Shown: positions 7,835 to 17,736, numbered from the stretch's first letter. The stretch is 64,000 nucleotides of DNA from Methylacidiphilum infernorum V4 (GCF_000019665.1 NC_010794.1:806001-870000); one strand, 5' to 3'. Notes: generated from the letters alone by a model not told the origin. Program-made: numbers and translations.

Positions 7835-10542
7835 CTTTCATTAAATAATAGTTTTATAAATATTCTTCTTATTAGATTTATATTTTTACGGATAATTTTC
7901 TATTGTGCTTGATCAAGTCTGTAGTTTAAGAATATTGAAAAATCGGGCTTAGAGCAAGAGAGATTTACGACCAATATTTCAATTTTAAAAATGCACATGG
8001 ACAAATATAGCCCTGTAAATAGATAATGCATAGTTAGTAAAATGCCAAATGATAGAAATTTTAAAATATAAACACTTCTTGTTTTGACTATAAATTTGCA
8101 AGACAAGCTAAATGTTATATCCTTATCTTTCAATTCATATAGAAAGGAAAAAAAATGTTTAAAAAATAAAACAGATGTGAACTCTGGATTTAAAAAAGGA
8201 ATTTTGCGAGGAGACGGCTTATGATAAGAAAAAGTTTAGTTCTAATTTGAAGGCCCTTGTATTTACATTTAGATAAAGATTCTAAATTTTCGGTATTGTG
8301 GATAAATCAATGACTTGTGGATTTTATCAATCAAGATATTTTTTTCTTTTAGTCTAAACGAAATCAAAACCATTACTGTATCTGCATTCATAACAGTAGC
8401 AAGATTCTGAAATCATTCCAAATGACAAAAATCGTTCTAAATGACGGAAATATAATCGGAAGATTGCGATTTTTTCTATCTCAGAATTTAATACTTTTGG
8501 AATTCCATGTGCTACAATCTTGGGTTTGTGTTTCCAAATACTGTTATCCAAGATGTAAGCTAAAAATCGATTGAGATATCATATATATAATTAATAACAG
8601 GTAAATCTAAAACTATGATTCTGCAATACCATAGAATTAATAACAAAAATAAACCTTGTAGTACAGAAGATTATATTTTTGGATAGCAGATATTATAAAT
8701 CCTTATGATGTTGCATGAAGACCTATTTGTTCTTATCCATGGATTTCTTAATACATGCATTATCTTGGATTTGGAAAGGGTTTAATGTAAATATCTTAAG
8801 CAATGCCTAAAATTATTGATTATTTTGATTTTCTAGAAATAGACTTCAAAAACATGAGATGTTGACAGGGGAATAACCGCTCTTGGCACTGAAACCGATT
8901 GGACTTAAATGGTTTTTCGTTGAAAACCTGGTTAGCGAGGGAAGAGGGATGTTATCCAAGCTGTTAAAAGCTTTAAGGTATTCCTCGAGGTTGAAGGGTT
9001 AACAGCATCCAAAGAGACTAAGGGCTGGCTGGACATTTTCCTTTCAGGATCCTAAATGAACTTTGGGTTGGAAGGTAGGCCTTGGAGATAGCATTTTAAG
9101 AGGTGGAAAACAAGACAAAAAGAGAAAATTCAACCAGTTTTGTAACGGCTAAGGCTCTCTCTATCCTTTTTATAGACAATTGAAAGGGGAGATCTGTTAG
9201 GAAGGAGAAGAGAAAAGGAAAGCTGGTTTTCCTAAACATGATGATTAGGAAGGCAGAAAGTTTAGCAACCGAAAAGTTCTAAATGTGCTCCAAGTTGTTT
9301 ATGGGCTTTTTTATGGTTGTATAAAAAAAATCTTATCTTCTTGCCTTGAGGTTTAATCATACCCGATTTGGAGAGGGTTGCCTTTTCAACATCATGCGGG
9401 GTTGCCAATTTAAAATGAAGGTTGTGACGGAAACAACCGAGCTACTGAAGTGATTTTTTTGGTAAAGGAAAGGAATAAAGGAAAGGAATGGGGAGTTTAC
9501 TGGCTATAGAAGGATTGCTGGCATAATGATGTCAACGGGAAGAATTGGAAAGGGGACCTCAAGAAAACTGGCATTTCTAGAGGGATGAAGATATCTAAAC
9601 TGAATAGGGAATTTTTTCATGCCAAGCGGAGCATTCAAGAGGGCGGAATAAGGTTTTTTTCGTTTAGATTTGACCTGCTGAAGAAGCATAGTTTGCTCTA
9701 AAGATAATTGAGCTTCAAGATGGACTATTGGGACAAGGAGGAATGGAGGAAGTGTATTGTCTTAGCCCTTATTGAATATGAACAGGAAAGGAAATCTAAC
9801 TTTGTAGCCGTTTGCCTTCTAGAGGATAGGAAACAACAAAAAGAAGCTAACCTTAGTCGTTCCTTATTCTGATCTTGGATGGATAGATGAAACAACCAGG
9901 TGCGGGATTGGGAAAGAAACCAGGAGAAGAGGTCACTTTTTTCCGGATGGATAAATACTAAAGTCTCATTTTTCTTTCAATTTATCGGTGCTTTTTGGCA
10001 CCATGTTCGCTTTTTTTGTGAAGTAATCCTTGATGAAGGCAAGAGAAACCTACCTGATCAACATTTCCGTAGGGTAATCCTTGGCTATCCTTTCATCTGT
10101 GCAAAAAAAACTAGCACTTCTCCATTTATTTTAAAATCGATCCGTTACCATTGTAAAGCCAAGGGTTGTGCCGAAAAATTATATCAGGATAGAAGATCTC
10201 CTCCTCCAGGGCAATTCATCCGTGCTCTTTGGCAAAATTGGGGAAGAAAAGAGGTCAGGTTGTCATGAAAGAAAAAAGGCTTCCATATTTAAGCTTGACG
10301 ATCTTCAACTTATCTCTTATTTCTGCAAGTTTGCCCTTAGTTTCCTTCATCTTATCCAATGGATTTTTTCTTTCCCTACCCTGTGGATCACTTCATCGGA
10401 TTGGGATCGAAGTTCTTGAGAGAGAGCAGATCGAATAGGAAAAAAAAGGAAAGATAAAAAGAAAAAGCTTTTCAGTCCTTTGCAGAAGGATTGGGTTTAT
10501 TGCCAAATTCAACAAAAGAAGGAGACACAAGCAAATGGGTGT
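7835..10542. other. Gene-poor, decayed region between the HerA gene and the CRISPR region
   Basis: About 2.7 kb without any frame I would call a gene. Open frames are short and overlap on both strands (for example 9900-10268 plus), with no recognisable motif and no ribosome binding site. The left third is very AT-rich like the cassette; from about 8850 the base composition returns toward the chromosomal average. I see no terminal inverted repeats, transposase remnant or tRNA. Confidence 0.5.
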
Positions 10543-12303
10543 TTAGTTGGAGAGTGGGGAATTGATTAACGAATCCTCCAGTTCCTCGAGCAGGTCTCGA
10601 TAGAGGGTGCCAGGTGGTTTGACAGAATTTTTCAGGAACTTCTTAATGACCTTCTTGATCGGATCACGCCCTAGAAAGCACTCCCCTGGTACTGGGGGAT
10701 TTTCAGGATCCAGCTTGGCATTGACTTTCTCTCCCCAAATTTTTGCCTTTTTGAAGTCTCGAACGGCTTCTTCAATTTCCTTTTGTTTGAGGAGAGCATG
10801 GGTGTTGATATTACGATACTGGGCTAGATTTCGATTTTTGTCGGAATAATTGTAAAACAAATCTTTCAAATATGATAGTTCTTGTATTTTAAAATCCGAT
10901 AGTTCTTGTTTATTAAATAAATCATCCCATAAATTTAAATATTTAATGCCACCAACTCTTACTTTAATTCCATTAGGAGTTGTTTCTAAATTTTCATTTT
11001 TTTCAATTTCTCGAAATTTGGTGCTGTACTCCTTAATATACTCAGGCGTTGACTCGGTGAATTCGATGAAATCTTTTTCAATATTATATTTAATACTATA
11101 TTTAGAGGAGTTTCTTTCAGCCCATTCTTTGATGGCATCGCGGTAGGCAACATCGAGGAAGGTTAAACTTCCATTTATGGCTTCAAGCCAGTGGCCGGTA
11201 AGAAGTGCGGTTTCAACACGGATAGCTACTAGTAGGCAGCTCGCTTTTTTTATGTGTTCTAATAATGCATTGAATGCAGGAAAACCCCGTTCTTTTGTGC
11301 TGGGATTGCCGTTAATGAGCTGTGCTGCCAAGCGTAACCGCTTTACCCAGGATTCGGCCTGTGAATCTATAGGATTCAGCTTGGGGGAGAAAGCAGAAGC
11401 GATGGCGGAGGCATCCAGGAGGGCACCGCGGCGAACCTGTTGCAGACATTCGCGGCGAACCCGAACGACATCGATAGGGCTTGGAGTTTGAACAGGGCCA
11501 ACAAGCTCCCGCTCGGTTTTTTTTAGGATTTGAACACGATCCCCGGCAAGAAGAAAGGCCAACTCTTTGATTAATTCTCTGACCTTGGGAATGCCGCCGG
11601 TATCGCAGACGAACAACTGGCTATTGGTATTGGGTTTGTAAAAATTCCAGATGGACTGTCTGATTCGCTCGGCAACTTGGGGATTAATCTCGCTACTTTC
11701 TTTTTCCAAATTTTCATTATCCTTGAGATAGTTTTCTTGATGGATATTCTCTTCTTTAACTCCTTTTCGAATGAGCCACTGCTTAAAGAAACGGGAAAAG
11801 GCAACAGGCTCTTGGTATTCATTTTTACGATCAGTGCCAAGCAACAAAACGGTTAGCATGCGTGGATCAATCTTTCGGTCTTTTCCCTTAGTTTTAGAAG
11901 TTTCGGAAGAAGGGCTATTTTCCGACCCAGGGACACCACTCGAAAGTAATGGGGCAATGAGTGGAGTGGTCTTTGGTAAAACGATCAAGAGCTGTCCATT
12001 CGTGCCTCTTTTGGGGCGGAGAGAATGGCAATCTTGCATTTTAAAAAGATTTTCTTTTATATCGCTGAAAATTTTTTCATTGATTTCCTTTTCTTTTTTT
12101 TTCAATTCTTCGTCTTCAGGCGGCCAGTCGATCACTTCGACTTGTTGTTGTTCTTTTAAAAAATCGTCGTGGAATAGGCGTGTAAGCTTTTTTTCTGGAT
12201 AACCCCGAAAAAGTTTGCCGGTTTGGGGGTCCTCCAAAAGGATTTGGAGATCTGAAATACCGTAGGTCACAATGAGTAGTGGAGGTGGGGGGGATTGGTT
12301 CAT
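10543..12303 (-). CDS. CARF-HEPN ribonuclease of the Csm6/Csx1 type
   Basis: Probably a CRISPR ancillary RNase activated by cyclic oligoadenylate. I place the start at the ATG of 12301-12303 (MNQSPPPPLLIVTYG), giving 586 residues; the longer frame upstream has no support. The N-terminal half fits a CARF-type Rossmann domain, with hydrophobic strands LLIVTYGISDLQIL, QLLIVLP and MLTVLLLGTDR, and a TGG motif in FVCDTGGIPKVRELI that resembles the ligand-binding strand-turn of CARF domains. The C-terminal half is alpha-helical and contains YRNINTHALL (about residues 496-505), an R-X4-H motif expected of a HEPN ribonuclease. Downstream-of-cas7 order matches the broken copy at 24851-25735: here the preceding cas7 is only a remnant (12560-13285). 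It is the only intact ancillary nuclease seen for the Cas10 at 31829-33391. Confidence 0.8.
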   Translation of the reverse strand: MNQSPPPPLLIVTYGISDLQILLEDPQTGKLFRGYPEKKLTRLFHDDFLKEQQQVEVIDWPPEDEELKKKEKEINEKIFSDIKENLFKMQDCHSLRPKRGTNGQLLIVLPKTTPLIAPLLSSGVPGSENSPSSETSKTKGKDRKIDPRMLTVLLLGTDRKNEYQEPVAFSRFFKQWLIRKGVKEENIHQENYLKDNENLEKESSEINPQVAERIRQSIWNFYKPNTNSQLFVCDTGGIPKVRELIKELAFLLAGDRVQILKKTERELVGPVQTPSPIDVVRVRRECLQQVRRGALLDASAIASAFSPKLNPIDSQAESWVKRLRLAAQLINGNPSTKERGFPAFNALLEHIKKASCLLVAIRVETALLTGHWLEAINGSLTFLDVAYRDAIKEWAERNSSKYSIKYNIEKDFIEFTESTPEYIKEYSTKFREIEKNENLETTPNGIKVRVGGIKYLNLWDDLFNKQELSDFKIQELSYLKDLFYNYSDKNRNLAQYRNINTHALLKQKEIEEAVRDFKKAKIWGEKVNAKLDPENPPVPGECFLGRDPIKKVIKKFLKNSVKPPGTLYRDLLEELEDSLINSPLSN

Positions 12304-12559
12304 AAGTTTATTTAAAGGTTGAGTTCGGAAAAAAAAAAGAAAAATTTGTTGGTTTTGACACGGATCGAATTTTAAAAGTAGCTCCTTCAGCTCCTTGAAA
12401 TTTTTCCCGGTTGACCAGCCCATGTGGCTGTGTAACATTCCCCCACATCGGTAGGGAAGTGCCGGCTCTGATCTTCTCGGTTCTACTGCCCGGAATGGGA
12501 GTTGGTGATCCTCCCGCGTAGGGGGCTATCTCCCCTGACCGCTTACTGACCGCCGCTTG

Positions 12560-13285
12560 GTTTGAAGCCACAATCCCAAGGTGGTTGCGGTATTTTTTGC
12601 CCCAAGTCCTTTCCAGCTTTTTTTAAAGCTTTATGGGCTGCCTCAGCAAATTACTGCTCAATTTCTTCTCCTGGTCGAGCTGTAGGCTACTTCAATTTGT
12701 CTTTTTCCTGCAAGTGGCATCACCGAGCCAAATCCGAGCACTGCCGACTAAACCTTGGGGCTTGCCATAACCGAGTTTATATGAACATATCCAGGGGAAG
12801 AGGGCTAAGATCAATGAATTTTTCAAAAAGTCATGAACCGACTCCGGATAAAGCTCCCCCTAGTTCCCATTTCTTCAAGCTATCAAAGCTCAAGTTCATG
12901 TGCAAACCGCTATCAGCTTTAAAGAGAAAGCTTTTAACGGCGTCCTGTGCTCTTGCGTTGTCCATTTCCTCGATTCCCTTTTAAAGGTCTATGCTTTTTT
13001 TGCACTCGGAGTGGTGAGGGTAGTATTTTCAAGCTATCCATAGCATCGTCCAGTAGCTTCTACGGATATGGTGAGTAGTTGGGAATGGATATCCTGTTTA
13101 ATGGAAAACTCGATGACGCATGGATGCGGATGGTCTAGGATGCGGTGGGGAATACCTTAAATATCCTTATCTTTTTGCTCTTTTTTCACGAAATGTTCTT
13201 CCGAGACTTTTGCCTACAAAGATTCCCCATGCTCAAGATGGGACAAGGGATTTATAGTCAGGATAACTTTACAAGGATACTCCTT
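12560..13285 (-). pseudogene. Remnant of a second cas7-insertion gene
   Basis: On nucleotide inspection this stretch follows the 3' half of the intact gene at 25789-27801. Matching landmarks are TTGGTTTGAAGCCA (12571 on) against CTTGGTTTTGAGCCA (25934 on), GGGGCTTGCCATAACC (12757 on) against GGGGCTTACCATAACC (26139 on), GGTAGTATTTTC (13018 on) against 26393 on, and TCGAGGCTTTTGCC-like sequence near 13205 against 26560 on. A further match near 13228 (CCCATGCTCAAGATG) corresponds to about 26847, so there has been an internal deletion. No long open frame survives. The intact CARF-HEPN gene lies immediately downstream, reproducing the gene order of the main effector operon. Confidence 0.75.
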
Positions 13286-13554
13286 GAGATCGGATACCAG
13301 AAGAACCCGAGGGGAAGGCCTTCCAGGGCAGTGAGCCAAGCTCTCCCTGGCCTGAACAGTGGCCAAAAACCCAATCTTCAGTTGCCGCCTCAGGCTTCAC
13401 TGAGCCAATCTGCACGACCGCTACCGGATCCGCCAAGGCGGACATGACCACGCTACCGCTTGCGTGGCATAGCCTGGCCAGCTCACCTTGCTACTGCGTA
13501 TAACGCTTCGGGTCAACCACGCAGCTATGCTACCCCGTATTGACGAACACCCAT
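13286..13554 (-). pseudogene. cas2: cas2 remnant, copy at the far end of the amplified CRISPR module
   Basis: The sequence matches the two full cas2 copies (19262-19612, 20232-20582), including the start-codon context (ATG at 13552-13554) and the C-terminal part (VMSALADPVAVVQIGSV). About 85 bases are missing between CGCAGC and TATGCTACC, which removes the YDLSD active-site strand and the first helix, so no functional Cas2 can be made. The same deletion occurs in the copy at 18308-18577. Confidence 0.75.
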
Positions 13555-13597
13555 AAAGGGCCTCCATCGTAAAGACCGGCTAGACCTAGTCCTAGGT

Positions 13598-13765
13598 AGC
13601 CTAAGCCCAGTGCACTGGGATACATCATCAACAGTACCAGGTGGGGAACCTGACGGCCACGAGTTTCAAGCCCAGTGCACTGGGATACATCATCAACAGA
13701 TTGGAGAGTAATAAAGACGGATAAGTTTGGGTTTCAAGCCCAGTGCACTGGGATACATCATCAAC
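13598..13765 (-). CRISPR. CRISPR array 5 (3 repeats, 2 spacers)
   Basis: Three 35-base repeats start at 13598 (degenerate at its low-coordinate end), 13663 and 13731; spacers are 30 and 33 bases. The repeat contains a 14-base palindrome CCCAGTGCACTGGG. Read on the minus strand the repeat ends in CTTGAAAC, the type III 5'-tag pattern of crRNAs, so transcription is leftward from the leader at 13766-13900. Confidence 0.95.
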
Positions 13766-13900
13766 TGTATCCCTTGCAATCCATTGCTTGTCAAGGACAT
13801 TTTTTTGCGTTATTGGCAACCTCGGAATGAATCGAGTCGGATTGGTAAAATTGGGGGGAGGTTCTGAATCCAGGGATCGAATTCCCAATAGTTCTTAAGT
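13766..13900 (-). promoter_or_regulatory. CRISPR leader of array 5
   Basis: A 135-base segment between the cas1 3' fragment and the first repeat, nearly identical to the leaders at 17970, 18925, 19895 and 21125. It begins (plus strand) TGTATCCCTTGCAA and contains a run of seven T (ACATTTTTTTGCG). Its leader role follows from its position at the 5' end of the minus-strand repeats. Confidence 0.75.
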
Positions 13901-14089
13901 TTATGGAGGAAAGTCCCCGCCAGCTTCCTTGGTCCAACCCTGTGGAATTGGACGCCAGTCCGAAAGGGTCCCCTCGAGGACAGCTTTTTTGTAGCTATCG
14001 ACCAGCCGTCGTATCCGGGAATGGAGCATGCTACCCCCAATGCCGCGGCAAGCCTTCACAGATCCGGGTCAACGATTGGACGAAAGGCC
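13901..14089 (-). pseudogene. 3' end of cas1 carried in the amplified module
   Basis: Corresponds to the last about 62 codons of the cas1 part at 21260-21447 (CEGLPRHGGSMLHSRIRR region). It lacks the Cas1 catalytic domain and its upstream edge is joined to cas2 sequence, as in the other module copies. Confidence 0.75.
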
Positions 14090-14294
14090 CTCCCAACTCA
14101 GTTTCACCCGGTGTGACCGGGACCCGAGGGGAAGGCTTTCCAGGGCAGTGAGCCAAGCACTCTCAGGCCTGAAAAAAGGCCAAAAACCCAATCTTCAGTC
14201 GCCGCCTCAGACTTCACTGAGCCAATCTGCACGATCGCTACCGGATCCACCAATGCGGCCATCACCACATTGCCGCTTGCAAAGCGTAGCCCGG
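14090..14294 (-). pseudogene. Truncated cas2 remnant
   Basis: Matches the 3' two thirds of cas2 (a segment encoding ALVDPVAIVQIGSV-like sequence), but the sequence jumps from GCGTAGCCCGG (about 14284-14294) to the TAAAGACCGG found upstream of the arrays. The whole 5' end of cas2 is therefore missing. This is the most degraded cas2 copy. Confidence 0.7.
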
Positions 14295-14316
14295 TAAAGA
14301 CCGGCTAGTCCTAGGT

Positions 14317-14351
14317 AGCCTAGGCCCAGTGCACTGGGATATATCACCAAC
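14317..14351 (-). repeat. Isolated CRISPR repeat, trailer end of split array 4
   Basis: A single 35-base repeat with the degenerate AGCCTAGGCCCAGTG 5' side that marks the trailer end of every array here. It is followed at 14352 by unrelated DNA; the expected next repeats appear only at 17737. It is most simply the last repeat of array 4, cut off by an insertion. Confidence 0.85.
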
Positions 14352-15019
14352 TCTTCGTCTTTACAATTAATAAGATGAGAAACTATCTTTGACGCACCTT
14401 TGTAGACCGGAAAGCTGGTGGTGTCTATCATGACCGCGTCTTTTGGCTTAAAAAGATACGACAACTCGTCTCTTTTTTCCACATTGTTGGCCTCGCCGTC
14501 GAGTTTCCTCCTCGACTTTCTTGTCTCAAGATTAGCGTCGAGAAAGAACTTGAACCTTGCTTCGAGGAACATTACTGAGCCGATTTCTCTGCCCTCGACA
14601 ACAATTGGATACTTCGATGCCGGTTCCCTCTATACTGGAAGAAGCAGTATCCTGACCTCGGGGTAGGCCGCGATCGTTGGGACTGCAAAGTTCACCTTGG
14701 GTGACCTCAAGTTGGCCTTGTCTTCAAGGTCGACGCCGTCGATCTCGACATTAAACACCTTGATCGAGTCCTATTTCTTCAGCTTCAAGACAAACTTCAT
14801 ATTCCCGCACGCCTCGATTACGGCCCACTTGTTCCGCCAGTTCACACAGTCATCAAGCAACTTTTGCGTGACCGACCTGTAGAGCAAACTGGTGCTGAAG
14901 TAGGCAAAGCCAGTTATCTTTGCCACTTCCCCCACGACGGTGCTCTTCCCAGATGCCGTGGTCCCGTCGATGGTCACTATTAATTTTGCCACGATTAATA
15001 ATGCGTAGATTAATAACAC
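14352..15019 (-). pseudogene. Cytidylate kinase-like gene with two amber codons, 3' end truncated
   Basis: One continuous reading frame from about 15019 to 14352 spells a (d)CMP kinase-like protein: P-loop TIDGTTASGKSTVVGE near the start, YFSTSLLYRSVT where CMP kinases have the DTGAMYRAVT motif, YPIVVEGREIGSVMFLEA for the EGRDIGTVVFPDA motif, FKFFLDANLETRKSRR, and LFKPKDAVMIDTTSF near the end. Two in-frame TAG codons interrupt it, at about 14771-14773 (after VLKLKK) and about 14630 (within LLLPV-stop-REPASK). In both places Gln would fit the family, so C-to-T changes are likely. The last residues run into the CRISPR repeat at 14351, so the 3' end has been lost. There is no clear ATG start; GTG at 15019 is one option. 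Stop-codon readthrough is not excluded but the truncation favours decay. Confidence 0.7.
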
Positions 15020-15033
15020 CGCAGTAATGAATC

Positions 15034-15312
15034 ATGAAAGAAGTGAAAAAGAACGACGATAAGAATAAGACAAAAGATACGGTTTACAAAGGGAAGACCG
15101 CTAAGAACGGCAAGCCGGTTGTCACGGTGACAGAAAACGGGAAGACAAAGTTCTTCCCTATGTACAACAACGAATTCGACCTGCCGCCAGGCGGGTCATT
15201 CGCCTGGAGATATGGCGGGACCGCTCCCTGGAGGCTGTCTTACTCGATTCTGAGGCACCACACGGACGAGAAGCAGGAAAAGTATGGAAAACTCTGTCTG
15301 GGTTTTCTTTAA
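15034..15312 (+). CDS. Small hypothetical protein, DUF6166-like
   Basis: A 92-residue protein with a Lys-rich N-terminus, then VYKGKTAKNGKPVVTV and a block GGSFAWRYGGTAPWRLSYS (about 56-74). That block resembles the G-x-F-x-W-G-Y-x-G-x-G-P-x-x-L motif of the small DUF6166 family, whose function is unknown. It is divergent from the broken kinase gene with 14 bases between them. No good Shine-Dalgarno sequence is seen. The assignment is tentative; it may also be a remnant. Confidence 0.45.
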   Translation: MKEVKKNDDKNKTKDTVYKGKTAKNGKPVVTVTENGKTKFFPMYNNEFDLPPGGSFAWRYGGTAPWRLSYSILRHHTDEKQEKYGKLCLGFL

Positions 15313-15677
15313 GAAGTTATAGCACACATGGAATTCAACAAGCAATGGACATTTAAAGGATCGCAGGTGAAGGGAAGCAATAGAAAAGATAGAATCTTCC
15401 GGAAAAGAGCTTTAGTTCAAATTCTTGAAAATCGCGTTTTTTTTCTGGCAGGATGAATCTGTTGACTGGGTTCAGACTGCAACAAATGTCGTCTCCTTTG
15501 GAGGCTTTTTTTGTATCTTTTCTTTTTAGGGATCTCAAGTCGGGCGCGAACAAAAGGATAGGGATCTTAAGTCAGACATGAATGCGAGGTTTTCCGAGCA
15601 GGGTAACTGTTTTGCGAAAATTCTGCTACTTCATCGATACTTTTTCCAAGTTCGACAGCTTTTGCCCACTTGGAAGG

Positions 15678-16484
15678 CTAGTGATGGTTTGGATATACCA
15701 TTTTCCGCATCTTTTCCCACTTGTCCGGCTCGTTTTCAACGAAGTGTCGGACAGCCTTGGCGAAGAGCTTGGATCTTCTGTCCGCCATAGTTATGTCGTT
15801 CTTGCCGATGGTAGCGGAAACTTCCACGGCCAGGCACACCAGGTCCCCGGTTTTCTTGTCGAAACCGAAGGCGAATATGTCCGCCTTCCCCACGTCGTTG
15901 CTTTCGGCTTTTGTCAAAACGCCTTTATCTTCCGCAGCCGATATAATATGGCACACAAAGTCTTTGTCTAGGACCTTCAAGTCCAGTATGTCCTCTTTTA
16001 AGGAGAAGGGGAGCTGGTCTTTCGCCTTAGACTCCAGGACGACGTCGTCAATTTCTTCAATTGCTTTCGCAACCAAGTCCAGCTTGCTGTTGCTGGCTCT
16101 CTGGTCAATGCTGATCAGAGTAGCAACGAGATGAACGTCTTCCAGTCTCTTGTCTATCTTCTCCAGTCTCCCGTCTATTCTCTCTGGTCTCATATCTGTC
16201 CTAGCCACATGTTCAGACAGTTCTCTAACAACCCTAGTCAGCTCTCCTATCATCCTGTCGGTATCGGCTTGCCGTTCAGCAAGTTCTCTGACGGCTCCGG
16301 TCAGCTCTCCTAACATTCTGTCGGTATTGGCTTGCCGCTCGGCAAGTTCCCTGACAACCCCAGTCAGCTCCCTGACAACCCTAGTCAGCTCCCCAACAGA
16401 TGCACCCAAGTCTTCGGTCCTGTTTTCTAGTCTTTCTTGCCCGGCGGCAAGTTTGCGAAGCGTCTCTTCAAGTTTCTCTTCCAT
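15678..16484 (-). CDS. Coiled-coil protein with a nuclease-like C-terminal domain (DUF3782-like)
   Basis: The start is placed at the ATG of 16482-16484 (MEEKLEETLRKLA), preceded by a strong GAGGAGG at a proper distance, giving 268 residues. Residues 1 to about 135 are heptad-rich with repeated blocks VRELAERQANTDRMLGELT, predicted to form a coiled coil. The C-terminal part (about 140-268) has a KADIFAFGFDKKTG strand pair followed by LVCLAVEVSATIGKND, the layout of the PD-(D/E)XK-like domain often found behind such coiled coils in DUF3782 proteins; an E-x-K core is not cleanly visible. Function unknown. A truncated paralogue lies at 16965-17381 and the upstream DNA of the two is also duplicated, so the pair arose by local duplication. 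It sits inside the block that split a CRISPR array. Confidence 0.7.
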   Translation of the reverse strand: MEEKLEETLRKLAAGQERLENRTEDLGASVGELTRVVRELTGVVRELAERQANTDRMLGELTGAVRELAERQADTDRMIGELTRVVRELSEHVARTDMRPERIDGRLEKIDKRLEDVHLVATLISIDQRASNSKLDLVAKAIEEIDDVVLESKAKDQLPFSLKEDILDLKVLDKDFVCHIISAAEDKGVLTKAESNDVGKADIFAFGFDKKTGDLVCLAVEVSATIGKNDITMADRRSKLFAKAVRHFVENEPDKWEKMRKMVYPNHH

Positions 16485-16964
16485 GGTTGCCTCCTCTTGA
16501 TCGTGTATCGCTTGCACGCGCTCTCTGCTCTTTATCCGCCTCCGCGTTGAATCCAGGGCTCGCTTCCGAGCATGAATCCGAAACTCATCCTAAAGTCCCG
16601 TTAGTACTCTCGGAGGTAGGCGGCAGTATGTCTTTCTTTTTACGATACGATGAAATGTGTTGATTGTCTACGATGTCGAGCTTAAACCAGAATATAGAAT
16701 CCACTGTATCTATTAAATGCCGGTCTTTTCCTGGTTGAGAGCCGACATGAACGCGCGTTTCGCCGAGCAGGGCAAAAGGATCGAGTTTATAGAAAAGATC
16801 TTGGCCAAGGCGGTCCAGATCGATGTGAAGTCAGCAGAATGATTAAGCCAAAACGGGATACTTAAGTTCCGGCAGAATTTAAGATACCAATTTATTTATT
16901 TTCCCCTGACCCGGGCGGCTTAAACATAGCATGCCACCGGGCCACGCAGTGGGGGAAGATTATC

Positions 16965-17381
16965 TCAAGACAAACGCGAACAAGAGGACAGAGATATTAA
17001 GTCATCAATTGTCTCCACAACCAAGTCCAACTTGCTGTTGCCGGCTCTCTGGTCAATGCTAATCAGAGTAGCAACGAGATGAATGTCTTCCAGTCTTTTT
17101 TCTATTCTCTCTAGTCTCATGTCGGTCCTGGCCGCATGTTCGGACAGTTCTCTAACAACCCTAGTCAGCTCTCCTATCATCCTGTCGGTGTTGGCTTGTC
17201 GTTCGGCAAGTTCTCCGACGGCCCGGGTCAGTTCCCTGACAGCCGACGCCATGTCTTCGAATCTTCTCTCTGTCTTTGCCGACAGCTCTTCGACAGCCGC
17301 AGCCAAGATTTCCGTCTTGTTTTCTAGTCTTTCTTGCCCGGCGGCAAGTTTGCGAAGCGTCTCTTCAAGCTTCTCTTCCAT
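16965..17381 (-). pseudogene. Truncated paralogue of the DUF3782-like gene
   Basis: Same ATG context and first 19 residues (MEEKLEETLRKLAAGQERL) as the gene at 15678-16484, with one coiled-coil block fewer. Similarity stops at about 17003 (LDLVVETIDD), and 12 unrelated residues run to the stop. The whole nuclease-like domain is missing. A short coiled-coil protein could still be made and might act on the full-length one, but this is speculation. Confidence 0.65.
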
Positions 17382-17517
17382 GATTGCCTCTTCTTGCGTG
17401 CTTGGTGCAGACGCGTTCCAGCTTCTTTATCCGCCGCCGCGTCGGCTCCGGGATTCTCTTCCGCGTTTGATTCCGAAGCTCTTCTCCGAGCAGTCTCGGG
17501 CAGTGGCGGGAGTTTGT

Positions 17518-17615
17518 CGTTCTTTTTACGATACAATGAAATGCGTTGATTGTCTACGATGTCGAGTATGAAACCGGAACTTGTCGTCTACTGTATCTAT
17601 TCAAGCCCGGTCTCT
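17518..17615. repeat. Diverged duplicate of 16623-16729
   Basis: Both segments lie just upstream of a DUF3782-like gene copy and share TTTTTACGATAC, GTTGATTGTCTACGATGTCG and ACTGTATCTATT in the same order. A second shared block occurs downstream of the genes (about 15544-15575 and 16974-17003, CGCGAACAA-AGGA-AG-GAT). These mark the limits of a tandem duplication. Confidence 0.6.
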
Positions 17616-17736
17616 TCCTGTGGGCTTCGAAAGTCCGCCGCCAGCAAGGGGCATTATTCCTCATCTCCCAAACCCCGCAGAAACTCTTTTCGTATGTTCC
17701 TGACCATTTTCATCGTGGTTTCGTCATAATTGTGAA

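Larger units (their letters stand above)
14352..17736. other. 3.4 kb foreign block inserted in a CRISPR array
   Basis: This block lies between the trailer repeat (14317-14351) and the remaining four repeats of array 4 (from 17737). It carries a broken cytidylate-kinase-like gene whose 3' end is cut at the repeat, a small plus-strand gene, and two related coiled-coil genes. A reading frame ending at about 17660 on the minus strand is also cut at the right junction. I found no transposase, terminal inverted repeats or obvious target-site duplication, so the mechanism of entry is unknown. Confidence 0.65.

Noticed and set aside
9900-10438. Three overlapping plus-strand frames of 69-122 codons
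   Set aside because: No motif, mixed composition and mutual overlap in different frames; no evidence of a gene.
12304-12438. N-terminal extension of the CARF-HEPN protein by 45 residues
   Set aside because: The extension is unlike a CARF start, and the conserved part, also matched in the broken copy, begins after the ATG at 12303.
12308-12571. 87-codon minus-strand frame between the CARF-HEPN gene and the cas7 remnant
   Set aside because: It covers a linker between two recognisable elements, has no motif, and ends in low-complexity residues.
14352-17736. Insertion sequence or transposon identity for the block splitting array 4
   Set aside because: No transposase, terminal inverted repeats or target-site duplication could be seen.
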